Source: UBA6109 sp964506465 (GTDB lineage: Bacteria > Desulfobacterota > Syntrophia > Syntrophales > UBA6109). From it: a stretch of 64,000 nt of DNA. The stretch lies in contig CAZDLM010000006.1 in NCBI GenBank assembly GCA_964506465.1, positions 19,364-83,363 on the forward strand, read 5' to 3'. The translations under genes and the position numbers were made by a program. Below, in pieces: positions 53,593 through 62,379 of the stretch (position 1 is its first letter; every line of letters starts with the position of its first letter). The notes beneath the pieces were generated by a model that saw only the letters and a program-made list of their open reading frames with translations, was not told where the DNA came from and did no database searches.

Positions 53593-53934
53593 TCAAATCA
53601 ACTCGAAGTCGCTGTTTTGAAGACAGCGGAGCCATTCCTGTATGCTCGGTTCCTCTGAGGCAAACGCAGACATCGCTCGATCATCGAGAATGCGATCGCA
53701 GGTGATGATGCACACGGGCCAGCCGGGAAAACCGGGGGGGATCTCGCAGCAATCGTTGATCCGATAGGCCGAGAATTCCAGCTCGCTGCAGGAAATGTGA
53801 TATCGTCTGTCGCGGCGCCTGATCCTGAGCGTCTGGTTGAGCCATCCTTTGCTGAGGAAGACGCCGACAAATTTCTGCAAGATTGCCGTCGGATTCTCTT
53901 CTGCAGGATTTCGCGATGGATTGTCGCTTTTCAT
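53593..53934 (-). CDS. Small hypothetical protein
   Basis: 113 aa. Contains a basic RIRRRDRRYHISCS stretch and several Cys and Trp residues (DCCEIPPGFPGWPVC), which look protein-like, and it stands 13 bp upstream of the PfkB gene on the same strand. No recognisable domain; the ribosome-binding site is poor. It may be a PilZ-like or other small beta protein, but I do not recognise it. Confidence 0.5.
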   Translation of the reverse strand: MKSDNPSRNPAEENPTAILQKFVGVFLSKGWLNQTLRIRRRDRRYHISCSELEFSAYRINDCCEIPPGFPGWPVCIITCDRILDDRAMSAFASEEPSIQEWLRCLQNSDFELI

Positions 53935-54121
53935 GCGTCCAGCTTCTTACAACTTCTGGAAACAACAAGGTATGGCATTGACCATACGTTTGACGAGATG
54001 CAGACTTTCTAGTCCCCCCTCTTCCTGCATGTCAAGGGATATCTGGATACACCTGCTTTCCGTCTGCCGCAGAGAGACCGACCTCTCCAGCCCAGTGCGA
54101 TCGGCACAATCGGACCGGCGC

Positions 54122-54472
54122 CTAAGGCATGAATTCTTCGGGTTCGCGAGGTTTGCCGGGACCCAGGTCGTGCTTGTTCAGAGTCTCCCACGCATCCATC
54201 ACGGCCCTGCGGTACCGCTCATCGGGGATGGATTCCTTGAACGTCGAATAATCGATGTGTTCGACGACGTCGAATACGGTTTCCGCGACGATGTGCTTCG
54301 GTACCGCGGCGCGGAACCGGTAGATGCCGACGCCGTACGGCGCTTCCGTGACATGGGCCGTCGGAAAGAGCGCTTCGATGTGGCCGGGAAAATGGGATTG
54401 AACCGTGAAAAAAGTCGGGCTGTTCTCGGAGGCAATGATAGAAACGAAACCGCGCTTGGTGAAGATCCACAT
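54122..54472 (-). CDS. Small conserved hypothetical protein
   Basis: 116 aa from ATG 54472, which has GAGGAGG 7 bp upstream. The frame is open much further upstream through the tRNA gene, but that portion is not protein coding. It begins MWIFTKRGFVSIIASENSP, like short conserved hypothetical proteins found in several bacteria, has an all-beta/alpha pattern and ends with an acidic, proline-rich tail. It sits 180 bp downstream of tRNA-Leu on the same strand. No function proposed. Confidence 0.65.
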   Translation of the reverse strand: MWIFTKRGFVSIIASENSPTFFTVQSHFPGHIEALFPTAHVTEAPYGVGIYRFRAAVPKHIVAETVFDVVEHIDYSTFKESIPDERYRRAVMDAWETLNKHDLGPGKPREPEEFMP

Positions 54473-54654
54473 GAAGTGACCTCCTCTGACTCGTTTGATG
54501 AATGATCTTAGCACGATGAACCAGAAAAGGCCAAAAAGCATTTCTCGAGATCGGGCGGGGCCGCGATGAAATATCGATGGCCCGATATGCGGATTCGCCG
54601 ATGCCCGCATGCGAAAAATGCTGCTACTATATCGGGTTTCCACGGGATATCTCC

Positions 54655-54742
54655 TGGTGCCTGGGGCGGGAATCGAACCCGCACAGTGCTGGGCACCGAG
54701 GGATTTTAAGTCCCTTGCGTCTACCAATTCCGCCACCCAGGC
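54655..54742 (-). tRNA. tRNA-Leu (UAA anticodon) with encoded CCA
   Basis: Acceptor stem GCCTGGG / CCCAGGC, A73 and encoded CCA at 54655-54657. Anticodon loop CTTAAAA in the stem AGGGA/TCCCT gives UAA. A long variable arm (class II) is present, as expected for leucine. The T-loop GTTCGATTC lies in the usual place. Minus strand, 88 nt including CCA. Confidence 0.96.
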
Positions 54743-54761
54743 TCGTGAAGAAATCTGCAAC

Positions 54762-54790
54762 CCTATAGTATTTCAAAAAAAGGGTGTCAA
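54762..54790 (-). promoter_or_regulatory. Sigma-70 promoter of tRNA-Leu
   Basis: Minus strand perfect TTGACA at 54785-54790, 17 bp spacer, TATAGG at 54762-54767, 19 bp before the mature 5' end. Confidence 0.75.
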
Positions 54791-54849
54791 GCCTGCCGTT
54801 CGATGATATAAGGGCCGCCATGTGACTCATCCCCAAGGACTTGCAGCCC

Positions 54850-56175
54850 ATGACCGATGCTGATTTGCTCATTTCCGGCGGATTGACTCTTCTTCTCGAC
54901 GAGAAGGATACCCTGATCGAAGATGGCGCCCTCGTCATTTCCGGCGATGCGATTGCCGATGTCGGCACACGCGGCGCTATGGAGCAGCGCTGGCGGGCGC
55001 CGGAAGTGCTCGACGCGCGGGGCTGTCTCGTAATGCCGGGACTCGTCAACGCCCACACACACGCCGCCATGACCTGCTTCCGCGGCATCGCGGACGACCT
55101 GGAACTCATGGACTGGCTCAACAACTACATCTTCCCCGCCGAGGCGAAAAACGTCGATCCGGAGCTCGCCTATTGGGGAACGCTCCTCGCGTGCGCGGAG
55201 ATGATCCGTTCCGGAACGACCACCTTTTCCGACATGTATATTTTCGAGAACGAAACGGCAGAAGCCTGCCGCGACGCCGGCATGCGCGGCCTTCTGGGCG
55301 AGGTTCTCTTCGACTTCCCCTCGCCCAACTTCAAGACGCCGGACGAAGGACTGGCCTATACGGAACGGCTCATCCGGAAATGGTCCGATCATCCCCTCGT
55401 CCGGATCATGGTGGAACCCCACGCGCTCTACACCTGCTCCCAGGACCTCCTTCTGCGGGCAAAGGGACTTGCGGACCGCTACGGCATCCGCTATGCCGTC
55501 CATCTCCTGGAAAACCTCCAGGAGACGCGCCAACTCCAGGCCAAGTACGAGAAGAAAGCCGTCACCTTCCTGAAGGAGATCGGCTTCCTGACGGATCGCT
55601 TCTTCGCTTTTCATTGCGTCTGTCTCGACGACGAAGATATCCGCATGCTGGCGGACGGGGGATGCGGCGCGGTGTATGTCCCCGAGAGCAATATGAAGCT
55701 GGCCTCGGGCGCCGCACCGGTATCGAAGATGATCGGGGCGGGAATCCCCGTCGGCCTGGGCACGGACGGATGCGCCAGCAACAACAACCTCGATATGTTC
55801 GGCGAAATGGATTCCGCCGCAAAACTCGAAAAGGTCGAGCGGATGGATCCAACGCTCATGCCCGCGCGCACCGTTCTGAGAATGGCCACCTGCCAGGGGG
55901 CGAAGGTCCTCGGCATGGAAGCGCAGGTCGGCCGTCTGCAAAAGGGAATGAAGGCGGACGTCATTGTCTTGAACCTGAACAAGCCCCACCTGACGCCGCT
56001 CTACAACGCCTATTCGCAGATCGTCTATTCCGTCTCCGGCGCCGATGTGGAAACGGTGATCATCAACGGCAGGATCGTTATGAAGAACCGTCGCATCCTG
56101 ACCTTCGACGAGCAGGAGGCGATGCGCAGGGTTTCCGCAATCGCCGATCGCGTGAAAAGGAGTCTTTCGGCATGA
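54850..56175 (+). CDS. mtaD: Amidohydrolase, SAH/MTA deaminase type (first of two)
   Basis: 441 aa from ATG 54850 (TTG 54841 also possible). Amidohydrolase barrel with HTH at 69-71, HLLEN near 221, FHCV and GTDG metal-binding segments; SNMKLASG is typical of the S-adenosylhomocysteine / methylthioadenosine deaminase (MtaD) group. It deaminates adenosine thioethers, linking to methionine salvage. It is followed by a paralog that overlaps by ATGA. The HxxE motif reads HLLEN where the family usually has HxxET. Confidence 0.88.
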   Translation: MTDADLLISGGLTLLLDEKDTLIEDGALVISGDAIADVGTRGAMEQRWRAPEVLDARGCLVMPGLVNAHTHAAMTCFRGIADDLELMDWLNNYIFPAEAKNVDPELAYWGTLLACAEMIRSGTTTFSDMYIFENETAEACRDAGMRGLLGEVLFDFPSPNFKTPDEGLAYTERLIRKWSDHPLVRIMVEPHALYTCSQDLLLRAKGLADRYGIRYAVHLLENLQETRQLQAKYEKKAVTFLKEIGFLTDRFFAFHCVCLDDEDIRMLADGGCGAVYVPESNMKLASGAAPVSKMIGAGIPVGLGTDGCASNNNLDMFGEMDSAAKLEKVERMDPTLMPARTVLRMATCQGAKVLGMEAQVGRLQKGMKADVIVLNLNKPHLTPLYNAYSQIVYSVSGADVETVIINGRIVMKNRRILTFDEQEAMRRVSAIADRVKRSLSA

Positions 56176-57521
56176 CGGTGATTCCGGCCGTTCGTGAAGT
56201 GGATCTCATTATCCGGGGAGGGACGGCGCTGACGATGTCTCCCCGGCACGGCATCGTCGAGGACCCGCTCATCATCGTCGACAGGGGAAAGATCCTTCAC
56301 GCCTCGCCCTGGAATCCGCAGATGGAGCGTCAGTACCGCCCGAAAGAGACGCTGTCCGCCAAGGGCCGTCTGATCCTGCCCGGTCTGGTCAACACCCACA
56401 CCCATCTTCCCATGGTGTGTTTTCGCGGAATGGCCGACGATTTGCCGCTCATGTCCTGGCTTCGCGACCACATCTTTCCCGCGGAGGCGAAATTCATCAA
56501 CCGGGAGACGGTCTACGCCGGATCGATCCTCGCCATCGCGGAGATGATTCTCTCCGGCACGACGACCTGCTGCGATGCCTATTTCCATGAGAGCAGCGTG
56601 GCCCGCGCCGCCGTCGCCTCCGGTTTCCGTCTGATCCCCTGCCAGGGATTCCTCGACGCCGGTCCGAAGCCGGGAGGAGACCTGGCCAGACAAATGGAAG
56701 TCGCCCGGGGCTTCCTCGACAAGTGGCGCGGTCCCTCGACGCTCATCGTCCCGGCGCTCGCCTGTCATGCGGCCTACACCTGCCGCGGCGAAACCCTGCA
56801 GGCCATCAAGAAGATCGCTCGCGAGGAGAACGCCCTCTTCATGATCCACCTGGCCGAAACGAGAGAGGAAGTCGAAGAAGTCCGCTCCCGTTTCGGCACG
56901 ACGCCCGTTCGCTACCTTCAGAAACTCGGCGTGCTGGACGACCGAACGCTCGCCGTTCACTGCAACTGGATCGATTCCGGAGAAATCGATATCCTGGCGG
57001 AGTGCGACGTAAAGATCTCGCACAACCCGGAAAGCAATATGAAGCTCGCCGCCGGCATGGCGCCGGTCCCGACGCTTCTCCTGCGCGGCCTGGACGTCGG
57101 ACTCGGAACGGACGGCGCGGCGAGCAACAACAATCTCGATCTCTTCGGGGAAATGTCGATCGCCGCCCGGTACCATAAGTTGAAGGAGGGAAACCCCACC
57201 GTCATGGACGCGACGGTGGTAACCGTCATGGCGACGGTCGGCGGGGCCCGGGCGCTGAGACTGGATACCGCGATCGGGTCCATCGAGCCGGGCAAAGCGG
57301 CGGATCTCATCCTCCTCGACCTTTCGAAGCCGCACCTCACCCCGATGTACAATCCCTATTCCCATCTCGTCTACGCCGCTTCGGGTTCCGACGTGTCGGA
57401 TTCCGTGATCAACGGCAGGATTGTCATGAGGGACCGCAAGCTCCTGACGATCGATGCGGATGCGGCGATGGAGGAGGTCAGGGCGATTGCGAGGACGATC
57501 GGAAGGAAGACTTCCGTCTGA
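56172..57521 (+). CDS. mtaD: Amidohydrolase, SAH/MTA deaminase type (second of two)
   Basis: 449 aa from ATG 56172, which overlaps the stop of the first copy (ATGA). Metal site NTHTHLP, HLAETREE with the canonical HxxET, VHCNW and LGTDGAASNNNLD, and SNMKLAAG. The two proteins share their architecture but differ in the N-terminal beta domain and around the substrate His. Likely deaminates the same kind of substrate or a related nucleoside or purine. Part of a two-gene operon; the convergent GH57-GT5 gene is 75 bp away with a GC-rich hairpin in between. Confidence 0.88.
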   Translation: MTVIPAVREVDLIIRGGTALTMSPRHGIVEDPLIIVDRGKILHASPWNPQMERQYRPKETLSAKGRLILPGLVNTHTHLPMVCFRGMADDLPLMSWLRDHIFPAEAKFINRETVYAGSILAIAEMILSGTTTCCDAYFHESSVARAAVASGFRLIPCQGFLDAGPKPGGDLARQMEVARGFLDKWRGPSTLIVPALACHAAYTCRGETLQAIKKIAREENALFMIHLAETREEVEEVRSRFGTTPVRYLQKLGVLDDRTLAVHCNWIDSGEIDILAECDVKISHNPESNMKLAAGMAPVPTLLLRGLDVGLGTDGAASNNNLDLFGEMSIAARYHKLKEGNPTVMDATVVTVMATVGGARALRLDTAIGSIEPGKAADLILLDLSKPHLTPMYNPYSHLVYAASGSDVSDSVINGRIVMRDRKLLTIDADAAMEEVRAIARTIGRKTSV

Positions 57522-57568
57522 GGGCTGAGGGACGCCGAAGGAGAACGTCCCGGGGGATCTTCCGTGCG

Positions 57569-57591
57569 GCGGCGGGCCATGGGCCCGCCGC
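57569..57591. terminator. Perfect GC hairpin between convergent genes
   Basis: GCGGCGGGCC / GGCCCGCCGC with an ATG loop, 48 bp after the second mtaD stop and just before the end of the GH57-GT5 gene. No T-run on either side, so it may be a rho-assisted or bidirectional stop. Confidence 0.5.
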
Positions 57592-57596
57592 AGGCT

Positions 57597-60299
57597 TCAT
57601 ACCAGCGGCCTGCCCCCGTTCAGGAGTTCATACAGGCGGATGTACTCCGCGATCATGCCGGACAGGTCGTACCTCTGCCTGGCTTCCCGCATGATGCGTT
57701 GAAGCTGCGGTTCCCTGATTTCCGCCGGCTTGCGGTGAAACCGGATGCTTTTTTCCAGCGCATACCACAATCCGCCCGCATCGTAATCCCGGAAGAGAAA
57801 ACCGTTGCCGACGTCCTGGGGCGCACCTTCGCTCTTCAGTCTCAGTTCGGCGATCTTATCATGATATCCGCCCGTGTCGCGGTTTGTGGCGGTCGCCCCG
57901 AAGAGATTCCCCACCTGGTCGATCTGGCCGCACGGCTCATACAGCGACGCGCCGAAGACATCCGCGGCTGCCGCATAGCCGAGCATCGTCAGTCCTTCTT
58001 CGAAGCGATGGTAGGCGATCCGCCCGCCGGACCCGAAGGCGATGCTTCCGAGAAGATCGACGTGTCTACGGTCCGGCCCGACGCCGTTGCCGACGATTGC
58101 GACCTGAATGTCCGGATGCATCGCGACGAACCTCGGCAGCACCTCCTCGATCAGATGGACGCCCTTCTGGAGCGCATCGAGGCGTGATGGCCAGAAGAAG
58201 AGGATCGCCTCCGGGTTGACGTTCAGGCCCGTCCGCCTCTGGAATTCGACGAGGTTCTCCCTCTTGGCCGCGATAACCGCGTCGTCCGGGCCAAATTTTC
58301 TGGCGAGATATTCACAGTTCTCCGGGTACATGTTCGAGGCGGGCGCATTAAGGATCGATCGGGCGGCGTTGTGATAGTATTTGATCTTCACTTCTTTGCG
58401 CACACTCGGAGGAACGATGGGACGATCGAGGAAATAATCGTCGACAACCTCTTTCAGAAAACGGTGTCCGACGAAGTTGATGACGGTGGCATTCTTGATG
58501 GCGGTCGCCTGACAGTCCATGCACTTCTTCCCGTAGGCCCAGGAAAAATACAACTGGTCCTCCATACTCCGGAGATCGACGCCCATCATCATCTCCAGCG
58601 GCAGGTGCGCCGTGAAGACATTGTGCACCGTGTGCAGGACCGGAAGGCCCGTTCCTTTTGCATAGGCCGTGATCGCCCCACCCGCCATCCAGTCGTGGCT
58701 GTGGAGGATCAGCTTCCCCTCGTGGCCGGACCGTACGTCCTTGATGACGTTGTTGACCATTGCCTTCTGGAACTCCGCGGCTGTGAGGAGGCAGTCTCCG
58801 TCATACGCGCCGAGGTTCTCCGCAAAGACAGCGGAGCTGACAAGATGGATCCTATCCGACGTCGTCTTGTAGCGCAGCTCCCGCCATTCGCCTTCGTCGA
58901 GGTTGCTTTCCTGGCGGAACCGCCGCTTGAGGTTCAGCGTCGCCAGATGCACGTCGATCCCCCTGTCGATCAGCCCCTCGCAGAGGGCGGAGACCACCTC
59001 GCCCTGTCCTCCGCTCTTCCCAGAAATGTACCGCGCCAGATCGCCCATTTCCGGAGGAAGCTTCCCCGTTTCCGGCGTCACGATCATCACGGCGGTCTTC
59101 TCCCTGCGTTTCAGGATCTCAAAACGCTTGAAGGTCATCTGCAGATAGTCGAGCTTTCGGGTCAGGATATGCGCCGCCCTCACGATCGATCCGCCGTAGG
59201 GGTTAAAATACGAATGCACGGCATGGTCTTCGCCGACGCGTTCGTGCAGAAAATAGATATGATCGGAGGTCGTTAGATGACGCCACTTCGTGCGGAGTTC
59301 CTCCACCGCCGTCCTCGCGTCATATTCCATGGCCTCGATGTCTTTGAAGATTTCATGCTGGGTATCGTTGCCCAGCCATCCGAAGGTGTCCCTCCCCGCG
59401 TCCGCCCATGAGGACGTGGACAGGTCATGGATATCGAGGATCGGGCAATCGGCATCCTGGAATTTCCTGGCCACCTCGCTCGGGTTGGCCATGACGATGG
59501 CCTCGTGCCGTGCAAACGCCTCCGGAACGCCTTTCCAGAAATCAAAGATCCCCTTTTCTTCCCAGATGTGTTCCCCGATGTGTTCGTAGTCGTAACCGAG
59601 CAGCACCGCTTCGCCGTCGATCTTGGCAATGTTTCTTGCATACGCGTCCGGGCTGATCCGCTGATGCGGGAAGCGGAAGGCGACGTCATCGCTGAGGTCC
59701 CGGTTGCGCGGGATGACGATCAGATTGGTGCCCTTGGCGCGGAAGACGGCGTTCGGCGAAACCGACTGCTCCCGTTTCGTGAACATGTCATCCCGCTTCT
59801 CGCACAGGATGGAGAGATATCCCATGTCCGCCACGACTTCCGCGATCCGGTTGTTGTACATGAGCTCCGTGTTCCGGAAGGACGTCGGAAAAACACCGAA
59901 CACCTTCCGCATCCTTTCGCGGTGCAGCGACACCTGATCGCGGAATTCCTGTTTCTTGGGGTCTTCGAAGAGACTCGTCAGGGAGTGGTAATAGGTCTCA
60001 TCGAGCAGCTCGACCTGTTGCCGCTTCCTGCCTGCATCGAGCAATTCCTGCAGGGCCCTGACGACCTCGGGACGGTAGAGTTCCGCCTGTTCCAGAAACG
60101 TCCCGGAGAGGCTGAACGTCACCTTGAAATCGGGGTGTTTGGAGACGAGCTCCGTGAACATCCGGGTCGCCGGCAGGTAGCACTTCTCGGCGACTTTCAG
60201 GAAGATCTGACGATTCCTGCGTTCCCACAGGAACTTGTCCCGGTCCGGATGAAGCCGGAAGGGCTGGTGAAGTTGAAAGTAAATCGTGACGAGCGGCAT
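57597..60299 (-). CDS. GH57 - GT5 fusion (alpha-glucan enzyme)
   Basis: 900 aa with two catalytic modules. Residues 1 to about 390 are a glycoside hydrolase family 57 domain: LHQPFR at 10-15, RNTEL with the likely nucleophile Glu145, and YDYEHIGEH with Asp237 in the acid/base region, as in alpha-amylase-type GH57 members. From about residue 405 a GT5/glycogen-synthase-like domain starts (MIVTPETGKLPPE, KSGGQGEVVSALCEGL), continues through WPSRLDALQKGVHL and ends with SLYEPCGQIDQVGNLFGA. It could both elongate glucan from ADP- or UDP-glucose and trim or branch it. No glgC, glgB or glgP nearby. Starts 25 bp after the adenylate cyclase gene, on the same strand. Confidence 0.85.
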   Translation of the reverse strand: MPLVTIYFQLHQPFRLHPDRDKFLWERRNRQIFLKVAEKCYLPATRMFTELVSKHPDFKVTFSLSGTFLEQAELYRPEVVRALQELLDAGRKRQQVELLDETYYHSLTSLFEDPKKQEFRDQVSLHRERMRKVFGVFPTSFRNTELMYNNRIAEVVADMGYLSILCEKRDDMFTKREQSVSPNAVFRAKGTNLIVIPRNRDLSDDVAFRFPHQRISPDAYARNIAKIDGEAVLLGYDYEHIGEHIWEEKGIFDFWKGVPEAFARHEAIVMANPSEVARKFQDADCPILDIHDLSTSSWADAGRDTFGWLGNDTQHEIFKDIEAMEYDARTAVEELRTKWRHLTTSDHIYFLHERVGEDHAVHSYFNPYGGSIVRAAHILTRKLDYLQMTFKRFEILKRREKTAVMIVTPETGKLPPEMGDLARYISGKSGGQGEVVSALCEGLIDRGIDVHLATLNLKRRFRQESNLDEGEWRELRYKTTSDRIHLVSSAVFAENLGAYDGDCLLTAAEFQKAMVNNVIKDVRSGHEGKLILHSHDWMAGGAITAYAKGTGLPVLHTVHNVFTAHLPLEMMMGVDLRSMEDQLYFSWAYGKKCMDCQATAIKNATVINFVGHRFLKEVVDDYFLDRPIVPPSVRKEVKIKYYHNAARSILNAPASNMYPENCEYLARKFGPDDAVIAAKRENLVEFQRRTGLNVNPEAILFFWPSRLDALQKGVHLIEEVLPRFVAMHPDIQVAIVGNGVGPDRRHVDLLGSIAFGSGGRIAYHRFEEGLTMLGYAAAADVFGASLYEPCGQIDQVGNLFGATATNRDTGGYHDKIAELRLKSEGAPQDVGNGFLFRDYDAGGLWYALEKSIRFHRKPAEIREPQLQRIMREARQRYDLSGMIAEYIRLYELLNGGRPLV

Positions 60300-60324
60300 G
60301 TGCAGGTCCTCACCGATTCGAAAC

Positions 60325-62208
60325 TCAGGACAGGAATCTCGTCGTCGCCGTCCGCTTGGCCCTGTCGATCACCTTCTCGTACAGGAAACTGCTGCGTTGC
60401 ACGTAATACTGAATCTCCATCGACCGCGAAGTCTCCGCAGCGCCGTCAAGAAATTCCTTGAGGGCCGACGGATTCGTCCATCGCTTCACGAACAATTCAC
60501 CCCAACTGTTTCTCCAGACGAGCCGGAGGTCGTGAATTTCCCTCACGTGCACCGTCGTATCGAAATTCACGACGATCAGCGCCTTCGAAATCCGCTCCTC
60601 TTCGAGATAGTTTGCGAATTCAACGGCGGCGATGTCGCTGATGCCGAAGAAATCCCGCATCTTCTTGCCGAGGTTGACGATTTCCTGGAGCGTGATGGAC
60701 GTCGTATTCGGCAGCATCCGGACTTCCGTCGCAACAAACAGATCATTCCAGATCAGATACGCGATGCAGGAAACGATGTCCGGGCTCTCGACAATCGGTG
60801 CGGAGGGATCTCCTGCGGCATGTACATACCATACTTTTCCAACGGTCTTGAAGACCAGTGTCGGCTTGATCGGACTGTCCAGGGGCCGGTGGATGATCGG
60901 CACCTTGGAGGTTTTCTTTTCCAAACAGGCGGAAAGCTTTCCTCCCATGACCCGCAGGTCGTCCGGCGCGATCGCGCCCTGGACGCCTCTTTCCATTCCC
61001 GCGATGTCGCGATAGATCTTTTTCAGGAGCTCGAAGACACGGTCGCCGAATCCGGACTGTTCCTGGAAATTCCAGGAGGCGAACGAGTTGAGCCTCGTGA
61101 TGGTTTCCCGGGTCATGCCGTATTGCTTGAAGATGTCCCGGGTCAGTTTTTCCCGGATGGTGATCCTTTTCGACCACAGATTGACATCGTAGCGCAGATA
61201 GAAGCATTCCTGGATGAAGGCGAACGTCTCTTCCGGCAGGTCCCGATAGTATTCCAGCATCGCCTGCAGCGTAAACGTCGCCGGATCGAGGAATTCCTCG
61301 TCCGGGCATTCCAGAACCGTACGGCGGAAGCGGTGGCAGAGCAGCTCTTCCCGCGGCGATTCCAGCAGCATTTTCAGAAGCAGCATCTTGATGATCGACT
61401 TGAGGGGATGCGTCATCGCCTTGTTGAATTGCCACAGGGCCGCTCCGAAATACTCGTCGCGGTCGACGGTTTCGATATTCCCCAGATCGATCAGGTCATA
61501 CTCTCCCGCATATCGCCCTTTCCGGAAGCTCTCCGCGAAGGCCTCATAATCGACGGGCTCCGATCCTTCGCTTCCGCAGAGCCACCAGAGCGGGATCTTT
61601 CCGCCGATAATGCTGGTGGTGCGGTAGAATTCCTCCTTCAATACCTGCCTCTGCGCGCTCCCGGAACTCTCCCCTTCCACGATGCCGAAACGGCAAAGCC
61701 GGATATCTTCGGTGTCGCTGAGAAAAAAATAGATCGGAATCCTGACGTGCTGATCCAGCCAATCTTTAATGAGATTGATCTTGCGGCTGAGGTCCTCAAG
61801 GGCTTCCTTTCCCGTTTCCGACCGATTGACGCATACCCAGATGTCGCAATCCGAACGCGATGTCTGCGCGATCGATCCTATGCTGCCGATCGTGTAGAGC
61901 CCCTCGATCCAGCACGGTGAAGACGACTGCTTCAGCAGGCTCCGCTCCGACGAGATTTCGAACCTCCTCTTGAATGCAGGCTCCCGCGACAGGATCTCCC
62001 GTTCGGCGTCGATATGGGACACCTTCCACGGCCGTTTCATCTTCTCGATATATCCGGGCACGGCGGGGGAATTGACGCTCAGCATCCAGGGCAGGAGGTA
62101 GAGAATCACCTCGCTGTCCCTGGGGGCGAGTTCCTCAAAGATGCCCTTCCGAAAACGATTGTACGCCAGATATTTCTTCTTGTTTTCCAACAGCGTCTTC
62201 AACTGCAC
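60325..62208 (-). CDS. cyaA: Class I adenylate cyclase
   Basis: 627 aa from GTG 62208, chosen because GGGAGG lies 7 bp upstream and the protein then starts VQLKTLLENKKKYLAYNRF; an ATG at 62292 would add unlikely residues. The catalytic motif GSIGS (108-112) with SDCD (119-122) matches GSxxS..SDLD of E. coli CyaA, with Leu replaced by Cys. The EEFYRT and EYFGASLWQ-type segments (here EYFGAALWQF) of the catalytic domain are also present. It is shorter than the 848 aa E. coli enzyme and ends soon after a C-terminal domain that differs from the glucose-responsive one. It makes cAMP from ATP. Confidence 0.9.
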   Translation of the reverse strand: MQLKTLLENKKKYLAYNRFRKGIFEELAPRDSEVILYLLPWMLSVNSPAVPGYIEKMKRPWKVSHIDAEREILSREPAFKRRFEISSERSLLKQSSSPCWIEGLYTIGSIGSIAQTSRSDCDIWVCVNRSETGKEALEDLSRKINLIKDWLDQHVRIPIYFFLSDTEDIRLCRFGIVEGESSGSAQRQVLKEEFYRTTSIIGGKIPLWWLCGSEGSEPVDYEAFAESFRKGRYAGEYDLIDLGNIETVDRDEYFGAALWQFNKAMTHPLKSIIKMLLLKMLLESPREELLCHRFRRTVLECPDEEFLDPATFTLQAMLEYYRDLPEETFAFIQECFYLRYDVNLWSKRITIREKLTRDIFKQYGMTRETITRLNSFASWNFQEQSGFGDRVFELLKKIYRDIAGMERGVQGAIAPDDLRVMGGKLSACLEKKTSKVPIIHRPLDSPIKPTLVFKTVGKVWYVHAAGDPSAPIVESPDIVSCIAYLIWNDLFVATEVRMLPNTTSITLQEIVNLGKKMRDFFGISDIAAVEFANYLEEERISKALIVVNFDTTVHVREIHDLRLVWRNSWGELFVKRWTNPSALKEFLDGAAETSRSMEIQYYVQRSSFLYEKVIDRAKRTATTRFLS

Positions 62209-62379
62209 GCGAAAACCTCCCACACGCTCCCAACGCCCGTCGCCCTTCCCACGGCCGGAAGATCGCCGGCTTGCCGCGGGCCGCATTGACAAGAAACCCT
62301 GCCTTATGAAATACCATTTTCCGGCGAGAGTTGCCTCCTATTTATTCGGTATCCGCCCTGCGGACCTTGAGTGAAGCGC

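Noticed and set aside
55173..56171. N-terminal extension of the second MtaD-like frame through the first gene
   Set aside because: The extension is another frame of the first mtaD and is Arg/Gly-rich. The real start is ATG 56172 overlapping the stop of the first gene.
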